Positions 1-9,744 are shown, counted from the first letter of the stretch. The stretch is 64,000 bases of DNA from Micromonospora coerulea (GCF_016598485.1 NZ_JAEMUW010000002.1:389938-453937); one strand, 5' to 3'. Notes: a model not told the origin generated them from the letters alone. A program made the numbers and translations.

Positions 1-87
1 CGCCGGCGGACGGCGAGGCGACGCCTGGTCACGGCCGCCCTGCTAACGACGGCCGCTGTGGTGGGCGCCCGCCGATGGCGGCGATGA
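1..87 (+). CDS. C-terminal tail of an unidentified protein (partial)
   Basis: The frame starting at base 1 is open for 28 codons and ends at TGA 85-87. It encodes an Arg-rich stretch, a hydrophobic run of about 15 residues (LVTAALLTTAAVVGA) and a basic end, RRWRR. That would suit the last membrane segment or anchor of a protein whose body lies before the window. The piece is too short to assign a family, and chance openness in GC-rich DNA is possible. Confidence 0.3.
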   Translation, partial: RRRTARRRLVTAALLTTAAVVGARRWRR

Positions 88-307
88 GTGCCTGGGACGT
101 TCACGAGTTGACAGCGGCGCCCGGCACGCATCGGCGCGCCCGGCCGACGCCGCCCTGGTCCTGCCGCCGCGCTGCCCGCGGGTGCGGGAGTGACCTCCAG
201 CGCCGCCCGTGCCGACCATGCACACGTCTCACCATTCGCCCCCCACGTCATCGTGGGTACGGCAAGACGTGGCGGTGTCACTTGGTTCCGCTCGGGTAGC
301 CCGTTCC

Positions 308-2143
308 ATGGGAGGCGGACGGATCGCGGACCAGGGCTTCCTGGCCGATGGCCGCAGCGCAGTGCTGGTGGACCGCGCCGGGTCGGTGAACTGGTGGTGC
401 CCTGCGCGGTTCGACGCTCCGTCGGTGTTCGCCCGCCTACTTGACGATGAGGCCGGGCACTGGGTGATCCGCCCCGAGGGTAGGTTCAGCACGGAACGCG
501 CCTACCTTACCGATACGCTCGTGCTTCGTACCGTCTTCACCACCGCGACCGGCAGCGTGGCGGTGATCGACGCGCTGGCCCTGGAACCAGGGGCGCGGGG
601 CCATGAGGTCGGTCTGCACTCGCCGAGGGTGCTGGCCCGGGTGGTGCGGGGGCTCTCTGGCGAGGTCCCGCTGCGGTTGCACTACCGGCCACGGTTCGAG
701 TACGGCCGGATGATCGCCCAGCTGGTGCGGCAGGACGACGCGTTGGTCGCCAGTGCCGCGTCGGCCCGGCTGGATCTGCGCGCGACCATCCCACTGGTGT
801 CCGAGGTTGGGGAGGCGTTCGGGTCGTTCACGGTGCGGGCCGGCGAGACGCATGGCTTCACCCTGGGGTACGCGCCGGCTTACGATGCCGGCCCACCGGC
901 GGTGCTCGATGCCGAGCAGGTGATCGACAACGCCGTCGCAGGCTGGCGCTCCTTCATGGGCCTGCACGACTACCGTGGCCGCTACCGGGAGCAGGTGCGA
1001 CGCAGCGCGCTGGTGGTACAGGGCATGACCTACCGGCCCAGTGGTGCGCTGGTGGCCGCCCCGACGATGTCCCTGCCCGAGGAGTTGGGCGGTGAACGAA
1101 ACTACGACTACCGCTACGGCTGGGTACGCGACTTCAGCTTCACGCTGGAGGCGCTCTGGCGCGTGGCCTGCACTGACGAGGTCAACCTGCATGTCGGGTG
1201 GTTGGCACGGTCGATGGGCATGAACGAGGGCATCGTGCCGATCATGTACGGGGTGGAGGGGGAACGGGACCTCACCGAGCACCATCTCGAGCACCTGGCC
1301 GGCTTCGCCGGCAGCCGCCCGGTACTGGTGGGCAACGACGCCTGGCGACAACGGCAGAACGACGTGCACGGTGAGCCGCTCAGCGCCGCCTGGCTGATGC
1401 GGGAGCACCTCGACCCGATGCCGCCGGACATCCGCCAACTGCTGCGCGCGTTGGCCGAGCGGGCCGCGCAGGACTGGCACCTGCCGGACGCCGGGATGTG
1501 GGAGGCACGCGACGCGGAACGCCACTACGTGTCATCGAAGGTGCAGTGCTGGACGGCGTTGGACCGAGCCGTCCGCTTCGGGTCCCACCTGGGCTCCGAG
1601 GCGGACGTCGCCAGGTGGGCAGCGGCACGGGACGAGGTGCGACGAGCTGTGCTGACCCGGGGCTGGAGCGACCGGGTGGCGGCCTTCACCGCGGCCTTCG
1701 ACACCGATGAGCTGGATGCGTCGGTGCTGCTGATGCCGCTGGTCGGCTTCCTTCGCGCCGACGACCCGAGAATGCGTTCCACCATCCGGACGATCGAGGA
1801 GAGGTTGTCCCATGACGGCCTGCTGCGCCGCTGGGACGGCGACCCCGCCGGCTTCGTGATCTCCTCCTTCTGGCTGGTCAGCTGCCTGGCGCTGGCCGGC
1901 GAGCGCGACCGGGCCGGGCAGCTTTTCGAGCGGCTCGCCGACCGGGTCAACGACCTGGGCCTGTTCGCCGAGCAGATTGACCCGTACAGCGGGGAAGCCC
2001 TGGGCAACTTCCCTCAGGCGTTCTCACACATCGGCCTCATCAACGCCGCCGGAGACCTCACCGACCTGGACGCCGGCCGCCACGACCTTCCGCCGGCACC
2101 AGAGCGGATCATCCCCGCCACCCAGGGAGCGGTCGACCGGTGA
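308..2143 (+). CDS. GH15 family glycoside hydrolase (glucoamylase/trehalase-like)
   Basis: About 611 residues, the usual length for actinobacterial GH15 proteins. The N-terminal beta-sandwich begins with a family-typical IADQGFLADG...SVNWWCPARFDAPSVFA segment. The catalytic (alpha/alpha)6 part carries NYDYRYGWVRDFSF, the GNDAWRQRQNDVHGE motif, a MWEAR segment holding the presumed acid Glu, and FAEQIDPYSGE...GNFPQAFSH holding the presumed base Glu. It probably hydrolyses alpha-glucosidic bonds of trehalose or malto-oligosaccharides in the cytoplasm, since no signal peptide is seen. I place the start at ATG 308, because the residues added by the upstream ATG at 209 do not look like family sequence. 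A second, internally deleted GH15 copy lies at 41548-42297. The exact substrate cannot be told. Confidence 0.88.
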   Translation: MGGGRIADQGFLADGRSAVLVDRAGSVNWWCPARFDAPSVFARLLDDEAGHWVIRPEGRFSTERAYLTDTLVLRTVFTTATGSVAVIDALALEPGARGHEVGLHSPRVLARVVRGLSGEVPLRLHYRPRFEYGRMIAQLVRQDDALVASAASARLDLRATIPLVSEVGEAFGSFTVRAGETHGFTLGYAPAYDAGPPAVLDAEQVIDNAVAGWRSFMGLHDYRGRYREQVRRSALVVQGMTYRPSGALVAAPTMSLPEELGGERNYDYRYGWVRDFSFTLEALWRVACTDEVNLHVGWLARSMGMNEGIVPIMYGVEGERDLTEHHLEHLAGFAGSRPVLVGNDAWRQRQNDVHGEPLSAAWLMREHLDPMPPDIRQLLRALAERAAQDWHLPDAGMWEARDAERHYVSSKVQCWTALDRAVRFGSHLGSEADVARWAAARDEVRRAVLTRGWSDRVAAFTAAFDTDELDASVLLMPLVGFLRADDPRMRSTIRTIEERLSHDGLLRRWDGDPAGFVISSFWLVSCLALAGERDRAGQLFERLADRVNDLGLFAEQIDPYSGEALGNFPQAFSHIGLINAAGDLTDLDAGRHDLPPAPERIIPATQGAVDR

Positions 2144-2274
2144 CCGACCACTGACCGCACCGTTGACCGCCCGCACGACAACGACGGCGGCCGAAATCCG
2201 CTCTCGCTTGAGGTTGTGAGCGCAAGGCTCGAAGACGGCAAGGCGCCGCTAACGGTCTAACGGGCCGATGACAA

Positions 2275-3057
2275 TCAGTCGAGCCTGGTCGCGAAGCGGC
2301 GCATTGGTTCGGACCAGGCCTTCGGATCCAGCCATGGGAAGGTGTGGGCGCCGGCGACTTCGACGTACTCGCCGGTGGCCGGTAGAGCTGCGAGCTGGCG
2401 GCCCCACCGGGAGGAACTGATCAGGTCGTCGCGTCCGCGGATGACCAGCAGGGGAACCCTGAAGCGGGTCACGGGTTCCTCGATCCTGTGGTCGAGATGT
2501 GCGCGTGCGAGGTGCAGCATGCGTGGAAGCCCTGCCCGCTTCCACTCGGGGCGGTGTGAGTCGCTCAGCCCGGGTGGCTCCCGGCGCCCGTCCAGTCGCC
2601 AGCGGATGAGCAGACGCAGCGGGCTCCGAGCGACGGGGTCAACCGTGGGGCTGGCCAGGACGACACCACGCACATCGGGGTGGCCCACGGCAGCCTGCGC
2701 GGCAACCTGAGTGCCGCTGGAATGGCCGGCGAGCACCACCGGACCGAGTCGCTGGGCGGCGAGCCAGTCCGCGACCGCATCGCCAAACTCCGCCACGGTG
2801 AGCTCGTGCGGCGGTTCACCGCTGCCGGCAAAGCCGGGGAGTTCGACGAGGTGCGCCCGCGTCCACTCGCCGAGAGCGCCGAGGCCCGGCATGAGGTAGT
2901 CGGCCACTCCCATGCCCTGGACGAGCACCAGCTCGGGCACATCGGCTCGCGGCTCGCCGACCGCCCGGCTGCGCATCCGACCCAACGGACCGTCGTGGTA
3001 CGACGTCGTCACATCCGAGGGAAACGGTGGCGCGTACGGCTGGGGCTTCTTCCGCAT
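2275..3057 (-). CDS. alpha/beta hydrolase
   Basis: 260 residues with a single alpha/beta-hydrolase fold. The nucleophile elbow is GHSSG with Ser113, the acid is Asp210 or Asp211 in IRGRDDLIS, and the base is His238 in AGAHTFPW, so the catalytic triad is complete. The usual HG oxyanion motif is replaced by VQGMG near residue 47. There is no signal peptide, so it is probably a cytosolic esterase, lipase or C-C hydrolase of unknown substrate. It converges on the GH15 gene and is divergent from the gene at 3136, with 78 bp between the two starts. Confidence 0.8.
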   Translation of the reverse strand: MRKKPQPYAPPFPSDVTTSYHDGPLGRMRSRAVGEPRADVPELVLVQGMGVADYLMPGLGALGEWTRAHLVELPGFAGSGEPPHELTVAEFGDAVADWLAAQRLGPVVLAGHSSGTQVAAQAAVGHPDVRGVVLASPTVDPVARSPLRLLIRWRLDGRREPPGLSDSHRPEWKRAGLPRMLHLARAHLDHRIEEPVTRFRVPLLVIRGRDDLISSSRWGRQLAALPATGEYVEVAGAHTFPWLDPKAWSEPMRRFATRLD

Positions 3058-3135
3058 ACCCGGGATTACCCGACAGCCTTGGACGGAACCGGGCGTACCG
3101 GATGATTTTCGGGGTAACCGCCGCCGGGAGGTGGG

Positions 3136-4527
3136 ATGAAACTACCCCGCGAGGTGGCGGCATTCGACTCCGCTTCTGCCATGGTGATGGCAACTGCCCG
3201 CTACCTGCATCACCGCGACACGCCACCAATGGGCAGGCCCGCTGGGCGGCTCTTGCGTCCCCTCGCGACCGCCGCGAACCGGCTTCCGGTCCGGCTCAGA
3301 GAGACGATCTACAGCCTGGCCAGCGGAGCCGAGGCGCAGCCGGCGGCACGAATGGCGGCCCTCGACATCGAGCAGGTCGCCGCCTCGATCGTCCGATTCT
3401 ATCCGCAGCGCCGGTACCCGGCGGTCATCCTCGGCTCGTCCAGCGGAGCGCTCGTGCATCTGTGCGCGGCCCTCGGTATTGCCTGGTTGCCCCAGACGCT
3501 TCTGCTCCCGCTGCGTCAACGGCACGTGCCCCCGGATGATCCGATGCGCGCCCTGCACGCCTTCGACGCCACCGCCCAGGCGCTGTTGGCACGCAACCCC
3601 GACTTCGTCCTGCACCACATGCATGATCCGAACCAGGATCGGTTGACGTCGCGGCGGATGGCCTACTTCCGGGTCAAACGCACCCGGCTCGGACCCGCGT
3701 ACGAACGATTCCTGACCAACACGCTCGATCCCGGCGGCGTGGTCCTGCTCGCCGAGTGCACCCGGCGATGGCCCACCACCCGCGTCGGCGAGCGACACGT
3801 CTTCCAGTTCGGTGCCGTCGGCGGACTGCAGCCGTCGCAGTATCACGAGGGCGATCCCCGAATAGCGGCATACCTACGCCGTTACGGAGTCAGGCGGACC
3901 CGGTGGGAGGCGCCGACGCCCGACAGCGAAAGCCCTGAGGCGGAATGGGGATTCGAACCGGCGTTACGGGACGAGGCGACCGCGTTCGCGCGCCGACACG
4001 GCTATCAGGTACGGCGGCTGATCTTCGACGACCCCGAGGACCTCAGCCCGCTCATCGCGGACCTGTATCGCTGGTGGTACCGACAACGCGGCCTGCCAAC
4101 CAACCGACTGCTGGTGGAGTCGTTCATCCTCGCCGACCCCTGGTGGGCTCTCCGGACCGGTTGCGTGCCCTACTGGAGCACCTTCCCCGTCCAGAGTTCA
4201 GCCGACGCACTCGAGCGCTATCTCGATCAGTCGGACACCTACGACTACTTGCACCTCACGCTTTTCTGCCATGGTGTGGAATCCGTGGGACTGGCAAGCG
4301 TCGACCAGTGGCACCGGGTGCTTCAACATGCCCGAGTGGCGGGATCGTTCGCCGGAGTGGAGCCTGGTCGGTACCCGAGCGACCTTGCGACGTTCTTCCG
4401 CTACCAGTCCGCTCTGCGCGCCCTACCCGCCCGATACCCGATCCCCGAGCCACTCCAGCTGAGGGAGTTCGAGGGATTCTTCGCGCAGCGTTGCCATCGC
4501 TATCCAGCCGTGCGGATGGAAGGCTGA
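3136..4527 (+). CDS. conserved-looking hypothetical protein
   Basis: 463 residues that I do not recognise. The ORF uses typical high-GC codons throughout and begins at an ATG preceded by GGGAGGTGGG. A GSSSGA motif at residues 100-105 follows a beta-strand-like VIL, which resembles a hydrolase or Rossmann turn, but no convincing catalytic triad follows. The C-terminal half is rich in Trp, Tyr and Arg (DLYRWWYRQRG, LADPWWALRTG). There are no membrane segments or signal peptide. It is divergent from the alpha/beta hydrolase and may share its promoter region. Confidence 0.65.
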   Translation: MKLPREVAAFDSASAMVMATARYLHHRDTPPMGRPAGRLLRPLATAANRLPVRLRETIYSLASGAEAQPAARMAALDIEQVAASIVRFYPQRRYPAVILGSSSGALVHLCAALGIAWLPQTLLLPLRQRHVPPDDPMRALHAFDATAQALLARNPDFVLHHMHDPNQDRLTSRRMAYFRVKRTRLGPAYERFLTNTLDPGGVVLLAECTRRWPTTRVGERHVFQFGAVGGLQPSQYHEGDPRIAAYLRRYGVRRTRWEAPTPDSESPEAEWGFEPALRDEATAFARRHGYQVRRLIFDDPEDLSPLIADLYRWWYRQRGLPTNRLLVESFILADPWWALRTGCVPYWSTFPVQSSADALERYLDQSDTYDYLHLTLFCHGVESVGLASVDQWHRVLQHARVAGSFAGVEPGRYPSDLATFFRYQSALRALPARYPIPEPLQLREFEGFFAQRCHRYPAVRMEG

Positions 4528-4577
4528 AGTCCCAGCGTCGGTTCAACACGCCCGCCGATCCGACAGCGCACGGCGCC

Positions 4578-5243
4578 TTACCGGTCGCCTGGGACCACCA
4601 GGCCGGACTCGTACGCCACGACGACGGCCTGGGTGCGGTCGCGCAGGCCGAGCTTGGCGAGCACCCGGCTGACGTGGGACTTGACGGTCTCTTCCCCGAC
4701 GACGAGCCGGGCGGCGATCTCGGGGTTCGACAGCCCCTCGGCGATCAGCCGCAGCACCTCGGTCTCCCGGGTGGTGAGCGCTTGGAGCGCCGCATCCGGT
4801 TCGCGGCGGCGTACGCGGATCCTGGCGAATTCGGCGACGAGCCGTCGGGTCACCGTCGGGGCGAGCAGGGCCTCCCCGGCGGCGACGATGCGGACGGCGT
4901 CGAAGAGGCGCTCGGCGGTCGCGTCCTTGAGGAGGAAGCCGCTCGCGCCCGCATCGAGGGCGTCGTACACGTGCTCGTCGAGGTCGAACGTCGTCAGGAT
5001 CAGCACCCGAGGCGGCTCGGGGTCGGTGAGGAGGCGGCGGGTCGCTTCGATGCCGTCCATCCCCGGCATGCGGATGTCCATGAGGACGACGTCGGGGCGC
5101 AGGTCGCGGCAAATCCGCACGGCCTGCTCGCCCTCGGCGGCCGAGCCGACGACCGCGAAGTCGGGCTGGGTCGCCAGCAGGACTTCGAAGGCGGCCCGCA
5201 CGACGTCCTGGTCGTCGACCACGACGATGCGGGTGGCCGTCAC
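4578..5243 (-). CDS. NarL/LuxR-family response regulator
   Basis: 221 residues. The receiver domain spans roughly residues 1-120, with the acidic pocket Asp10/Asp11, phospho-acceptor Asp56 (VVLMDIRMPGMDG), Thr84 and Lys106 all present. A LuxR-type helix-turn-helix occupies the C-terminus (LTTRETEVLRLIAEGLSNPEIA ... VKSHVSRVLAKL). The start overlaps the stop of the upstream kinase gene by ATGA, indicating translational coupling. With that kinase it forms a two-component system that is divergent from the ABC exporter operon at 6507, which is its most likely target. Confidence 0.92.
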   Translation of the reverse strand: MTATRIVVVDDQDVVRAAFEVLLATQPDFAVVGSAAEGEQAVRICRDLRPDVVLMDIRMPGMDGIEATRRLLTDPEPPRVLILTTFDLDEHVYDALDAGASGFLLKDATAERLFDAVRIVAAGEALLAPTVTRRLVAEFARIRVRRREPDAALQALTTRETEVLRLIAEGLSNPEIAARLVVGEETVKSHVSRVLAKLGLRDRTQAVVVAYESGLVVPGDR

Positions 5244-6370
5244 GGCGTGGCTCCCTTCGTCGGCAGGACGGCCTCCACGAGGAACCCGGCCCCCGTTGCG
5301 GCGCCGGCCGTGACCTGGCCACCGACCATAGCCGCCCGTTCCCGCATCCCGGCCAGCCCGTGCCCGCTGCTGCCGTTCGAGGCCGGGCCGGGGCCGTTGT
5401 CGTAGACCCGCACGTTGAGGTCATCGCCGCGGTAATGCAGCTCCACGTCGACGGCCGCGCCGGGCGCGTGGCGGCGGGCGTTGGTCAGCGCCTCCTGCAC
5501 GATGCGGTACGCCGTCAGCTCCACCCCGGGGTCGAGCGGTTCGACCGAGCCGCTCACGATCAGGCGTACGCCACCGCCCACAGCCGCGTCGCGTACCTCG
5601 TCGAGAAGGGCGTTGAGCTGGCCGAGCCCGGGTTGAGGGCGAAGCGTGGGCTCGGCGTCCACATCCTCCCGGAGTACGCCCAGCAAACGCCGCATCTCCG
5701 TCAGGGCCATCCGCGCGGTGTCCCCGATGGCGGTCAGCCGACGAGCCCCGTCCGGTGGCAGGCCCGGTGTCGCGAGCCGGGCCGCCTCGGCCTGCAAGGC
5801 GATGATGGTGATGTGGTGCGCCACCACATCGTGGAGTTCCCGGGCGATGCGGGCTCGTTCGCCGCGGGCGGCGTGCTCCATCAGCGATGCGGCAGCCGAC
5901 TGTTGAGTAGCGCGGTGGCGGCGCCGCTCGTCCCGCAGTTGCATGGTGGCGCCGGCAGCCGTCGCCAGCGCCGCGACCGCCAGCAGGATCAGGGCGAAGG
6001 GCTTCCCGCCCGGCCGGTCGCTCGACACCGGCACCGCCGCGTACCCGGCAAACGGCAGGATCAAGGAACAGGCCGTCCGTAGTGGACGCAGGCGGCCGGC
6101 GACCCCGTAGAGCAGGGCCAGAGCGGTGACCCCGGCGACGGTAACCGGATAGGAGATCATCAGGCCGGACAAGGCCGCCGAAGCGGACAGGACAGCCGCC
6201 GTCGCGGGCCAGAGGCGTACCAGGGCGACGGGTGCGACGACCGCGAGAGCGATGAGGGCCGCGATCGCCGTCGGCGGCCGGTCGGACGCGCGCGCCGCCG
6301 CCTCGGTCACCGCCACGGCGCCGAGTGCGGCCGTCGCTGCGGCCAGCCCCATCCCCCTCACGCCAGCCAT
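5240..6370 (-). CDS. sensor histidine kinase, HPK7/DesK-like
   Basis: 376 residues from ATG 6370. I prefer this start because the membrane region begins just after it and the upstream extension is low-complexity Arg/Gly. Four or five hydrophobic segments occupy residues 8-140, followed by a short coiled linker. The dimerisation box ARIARELHDVVAHH carries phospho-acceptor His180, and an HATPase domain follows with the N-box EALTNARRHA and the GHGLAGMRERAAMVGG loop. It is a membrane-bound kinase for the response regulator encoded next to it. No extracytoplasmic sensor domain is visible, so the signal is probably sensed in or at the membrane. Confidence 0.9.
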   Translation of the reverse strand: MAGVRGMGLAAATAALGAVAVTEAAARASDRPPTAIAALIALAVVAPVALVRLWPATAAVLSASAALSGLMISYPVTVAGVTALALLYGVAGRLRPLRTACSLILPFAGYAAVPVSSDRPGGKPFALILLAVAALATAAGATMQLRDERRRHRATQQSAAASLMEHAARGERARIARELHDVVAHHITIIALQAEAARLATPGLPPDGARRLTAIGDTARMALTEMRRLLGVLREDVDAEPTLRPQPGLGQLNALLDEVRDAAVGGGVRLIVSGSVEPLDPGVELTAYRIVQEALTNARRHAPGAAVDVELHYRGDDLNVRVYDNGPGPASNGSSGHGLAGMRERAAMVGGQVTAGAATGAGFLVEAVLPTKGATP

Positions 6371-6506
6371 TGTGACCGGCCCGGGCGCCGGTGTCGTCCA
6401 TCGCGGCAGGGATGCGGCCTCCCCCGCAGGAGGGAGGCGGCCACCGGCAGAAGACCCCTCTGCGCCGTGACGCGCCCGCCGGGCGCCGCCGCATAACCTG
6501 CCTGCC

Positions 6507-7451
6507 ATGGAACCCACGATCGAGGTACGCGGGCTACGCAAGCGCTACCGCACGACCGTCGCGGTGGACGGGCTGTCGTTCACCGTTCGGGCCGGCGAGG
6601 TGACCGGCTTCGTCGGGCCCAACGGCGCCGGCAAGTCGACGACGATGCGGCTGATCCTCGGGCTCGACGCGCCGGACGAGGGCGAGGCTCTGGTCAACGG
6701 CCGCCCCTACCGCTCGTTGCGTACGCCGCTGACCTACGTCGGCGCCCTGCTGGACGCCTCCGCTGTGCACCCGGGCCGGCGAGCCCGCGACCACCTGCTC
6801 TGGCTGGCTCACAGCAACGGCATCGGCAAGCGCCGGGTGTCCGAGGTGCTCGACCAGGTGGGCCTGGCCTCGGCCGCCCGCCGCCGGGCCGGAGGCTTCT
6901 CGCTCGGCATGCAGCAGCGGCTGGGCATCGCCGCCGCGCTGCTCGGCGATCCGCCGGTGCTCATGTTCGACGAGCCGGTCAACGGGCTCGACCCGGACGG
7001 CATCGTCTGGATCCGGGGCCTGATGCGGTCGCTGGCCGCCGGGGGCCGGGCGGTCCTGGTCTCCAGCCACCTGATGGGCGAGCTCGAGGGAACCGCCGAC
7101 CATCTGATCGCGGTCGGCCGGGGCCGCCTGATCGCCGACACGAGCGTGGCCAAGCTCCTAGCGGCGGCGTCCAAGGACCGCGTCGAGGTCACCACCGCGC
7201 AGCGGGCCGAGGCGACGACCGTGCTCGCCAACGCGGGCGCGACAGTCACCGTGGCCGGCCCGGAGACCGTCGTCGTCGAAGGGCTGCGCGGCGACCGGGT
7301 GTCGGCGCTGCTGACCGAGGCCCGCATCCCGTTCTCCGAACTGCGACGGCACCGGGCCTCCCTCGAGGAGGCGTACATGGACCTGACGCGCGGCGCCATC
7401 GAGTTCGCGCCCGAGACCGGCGCGCCGGCGGCCGAAGGGAGCGTACGGTGA
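6507..7451 (+). CDS. ABC transporter ATP-binding protein
   Basis: 314 residues. Walker A is GPNGAGKST at residues 37-45, the signature is FSLGMQQR at 131-138, and Walker B is VLMFDEP at 151-157, followed by NGLDPDG and an H-loop in VLVSSHLM. The C-terminal 90 residues match the extra domain of drug- or lantibiotic-type ABC-2 ATPases. The stop overlaps the first permease start (ATGA). It energises the two permeases at 7448 and 8944. It is divergent from the two-component system, the usual layout of a stress- or antibiotic-responsive exporter. Confidence 0.93.
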   Translation: MEPTIEVRGLRKRYRTTVAVDGLSFTVRAGEVTGFVGPNGAGKSTTMRLILGLDAPDEGEALVNGRPYRSLRTPLTYVGALLDASAVHPGRRARDHLLWLAHSNGIGKRRVSEVLDQVGLASAARRRAGGFSLGMQQRLGIAAALLGDPPVLMFDEPVNGLDPDGIVWIRGLMRSLAAGGRAVLVSSHLMGELEGTADHLIAVGRGRLIADTSVAKLLAAASKDRVEVTTAQRAEATTVLANAGATVTVAGPETVVVEGLRGDRVSALLTEARIPFSELRRHRASLEEAYMDLTRGAIEFAPETGAPAAEGSVR

Positions 7452-8947
7452 CCGCTCGCGAATCCTTCCCGCGTTTGCTGCTGGCCGAGTGGACCAAGCT
7501 GCGGTCGGTGAGCCGCTGGGCCATCACGCTCATCGGCGCGGCGGTGCTCACCATCGGCCTGAGCTACCTGGCCGCCTCCGGGAACAAGTGGGACCCCCGA
7601 GCGCAGGCCGAATTCGTGACCGGGCCGCTCGGCAAGCCGGTCGCCGACAACTTCTACTACGTCCACCAGCAGATCACCGGCGACACGACGCTCACCGTGC
7701 GGGTCGCGTCGTTGACGCCCGCGCAGAACCGGCGCGCCGTCCAGATGGGTTCCGACCAGATGACCAAGGTCGACGATCCCAGCCCGTTCGCCCAGCCCGC
7801 CGCCGGCATCATGATCAAGGACGGTACGACCCCGGGCTCGTCGTACGCCTCGGTGATGTTGACCGCCGCGCAGGGCGTACGCATGCAATGGGATTTCGAC
7901 GCGGACCGCAAGGGCAGCGCGAGCACCGGAACCCGCTGGTTGAGGCTCGTGCGCTCCGGTCCCACGATCACCGGGTACGAGTCGGCCGATGGTGCCCAGT
8001 GGCAGAAGATCGCTACGGCGACACCGAAAAACCTTCCGTCCACGGTGGCGGTCGGCTTCTACGTCTCGTCACCGTCGGCCTTCTACACGACGCGGGGCGG
8101 CGGCAGCTCGTCGCTGGGCGAACACCCGACGCGCGCCGATGCGACGTTCGACAACGTGCTCGGATCCGGCGCCACATGGCACGGCGATGCTGTCGGCAAG
8201 GTCGTGCCGACCGGGAAAGGCGGGGCCCCCGAGGGGCAGTTCACCGAAGCCAACGGCACGTTCACGGTGAAGGGCACGGGCAAGGTCGGCCCGAAGCAGC
8301 CCGACGACGACATGGTGGAGGCGGCGCTGATCGGCGTCATCGCCGGGCTCATGGCCCTCATCGCGGTCGGCGTCCTGTACGCCACCTCGGAGTACCACCG
8401 GGGCATGATCCGGACGACGTTCGCCGCGACCCCGCGCCGGGGCCGTGTGCTGGCCGCGAAGGCGATCGTCCTCGGCACCACCTCGTTCCTCGTGGGGCTG
8501 GTCGGTGCCGTCGGGTCGTTCGTGCTCGCCATCCCGATCCTGCGGAAGCAGGGCTTCACGACGCCGGCCTTCCCCCGACCGTCCCTCATGGATGGTTCTG
8601 TGCTGCGGGCGCTGCTGCTGACCGCCGCGTTCATGGCCGGGGTCACCGTCGTCGGCCTCGCGATCGGCGTACTGCTGCGGCACAGCGCGGCCGCGATCAC
8701 GATCACCATCGTGCTGGTCCTCGGACCGCTGATCGTCGGCATGATCCTGCCGGGCACCTCGCCGAAGTGGCTGATGTACACCACGTTGGCGGGCGGGATG
8801 GCGACTCAGCGGGCGAAGCCGCCGACCATCACGCTGGCCGAGCCGTGGGCCATGATCGGGCCGTGGGCCGGGATCGGTGTGGTCGCGGCGTGGGCCATTG
8901 TCACCCTCGGGCTCGCCTGGTGGCAGCTGCGAAGGCGGGACGCATGA
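7448..8947 (+). CDS. ABC-2 permease with an inserted extracytoplasmic jelly-roll domain
   Basis: 499 residues. The N-terminus AEWTKLRS is typical of ABC-2 permeases, and the first membrane span covers about residues 24-43. Residues 62-290 then form a large soluble insert. Residues 68-215 resemble the DUF1349/concanavalin-like fold of secreted glycosidases, with the pattern AGIMIKDG...SYASVMLT...WLRLVRSGPTITGYESADGAQW. Spans 2 to 6 follow from residue 292. Permeases of this family are usually 250-300 residues, so the insert almost doubles the length. The gene is coupled to the ATPase upstream and the second permease downstream by ATGA overlaps. Confidence 0.88.
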   Translation: MTARESFPRLLLAEWTKLRSVSRWAITLIGAAVLTIGLSYLAASGNKWDPRAQAEFVTGPLGKPVADNFYYVHQQITGDTTLTVRVASLTPAQNRRAVQMGSDQMTKVDDPSPFAQPAAGIMIKDGTTPGSSYASVMLTAAQGVRMQWDFDADRKGSASTGTRWLRLVRSGPTITGYESADGAQWQKIATATPKNLPSTVAVGFYVSSPSAFYTTRGGGSSSLGEHPTRADATFDNVLGSGATWHGDAVGKVVPTGKGGAPEGQFTEANGTFTVKGTGKVGPKQPDDDMVEAALIGVIAGLMALIAVGVLYATSEYHRGMIRTTFAATPRRGRVLAAKAIVLGTTSFLVGLVGAVGSFVLAIPILRKQGFTTPAFPRPSLMDGSVLRALLLTAAFMAGVTVVGLAIGVLLRHSAAAITITIVLVLGPLIVGMILPGTSPKWLMYTTLAGGMATQRAKPPTITLAEPWAMIGPWAGIGVVAAWAIVTLGLAWWQLRRRDA

Positions 8948-9744
8948 CGGCGCCGCGCCCCCTGCGTGCAGTTCGGGCGGAGTGGACGAAGCTGAGGACC
9001 CTGCCGAGCACGGGATGGCTGATGCTGCTCGCCATCGCCGGCACGGTGGGCCTCGGTTTCGCCATCACCGGATCGCTAAAGTACACCCACTGCGACTCGC
9101 CCTGCACCCTCGATCTCACGAAGCTGTCGCTGGCGGGCGTACGCCTCGGCCAGGTCGGGATCGTGGTCCTCGCGGTCCTGGCGGTGACGGCGGAGTACCG
9201 CACGCGGACGATCCAGCCGACGCTGGTGGCCGTACCACGCCGGTTCCTGGTGGTGCTGGGCAAGCTCGGTGTCCTGGCCGTTTTCGGAGTGGCCACCGGG
9301 GTACTGGCCGTTGCCGGGTCCCTGACCGCCGGCCGGACGATGCTGCCCGGCAACGGGTTCACCGCAGCACACGGCTTTCCGGCGCTCTCGCTCGCCGACG
9401 ACCTCACCCGGCGGGCGGCCATAGGTACGGTCATCTACGTAGGGCTGGTCACCTTGCTGGGGGCGGGGCTCGGGCTTGTCCTGCGGGACACCGCCGGTGC
9501 GCTCACGGCAGCGCTGGCACTGCTCTACGGATCGCCGGTTGTCGCCATGTTCGTCAGCGATCCGAAATGGCAGCACCGCATCCACCGGTTCTCCCCGATG
9601 GACGCCGGGCTGACCATCCAGTCCACGCGCAACCTCGCCGCCGAACACATCGGGCCGTGGTCCGGGCTCGGCGTCCTGTCCCTGTACGCCACGGCAGCGG
9701 TCATCGCGGGGCTGATCATGTTCCAGCTCCGCGACGCCCACTGA
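8944..9744 (+). CDS. ABC-2 permease, second subunit
   Basis: 266 residues from the ATG overlapping the stop of the first permease. It has the same N-terminal motif, RAEWTKLRTLP, and six hydrophobic segments, with the conserved cytoplasmic turn EYRTRTIQPTLVAVPRR after span 2. This is the normal size for the family and it lacks the soluble insert of its partner, so the pair forms an asymmetric heterodimer. A short loop with two Cys (HCDSPC) lies on the outer side between spans 1 and 2. Confidence 0.9.
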   Translation: MTAPRPLRAVRAEWTKLRTLPSTGWLMLLAIAGTVGLGFAITGSLKYTHCDSPCTLDLTKLSLAGVRLGQVGIVVLAVLAVTAEYRTRTIQPTLVAVPRRFLVVLGKLGVLAVFGVATGVLAVAGSLTAGRTMLPGNGFTAAHGFPALSLADDLTRRAAIGTVIYVGLVTLLGAGLGLVLRDTAGALTAALALLYGSPVVAMFVSDPKWQHRIHRFSPMDAGLTIQSTRNLAAEHIGPWSGLGVLSLYATAAVIAGLIMFQLRDAH

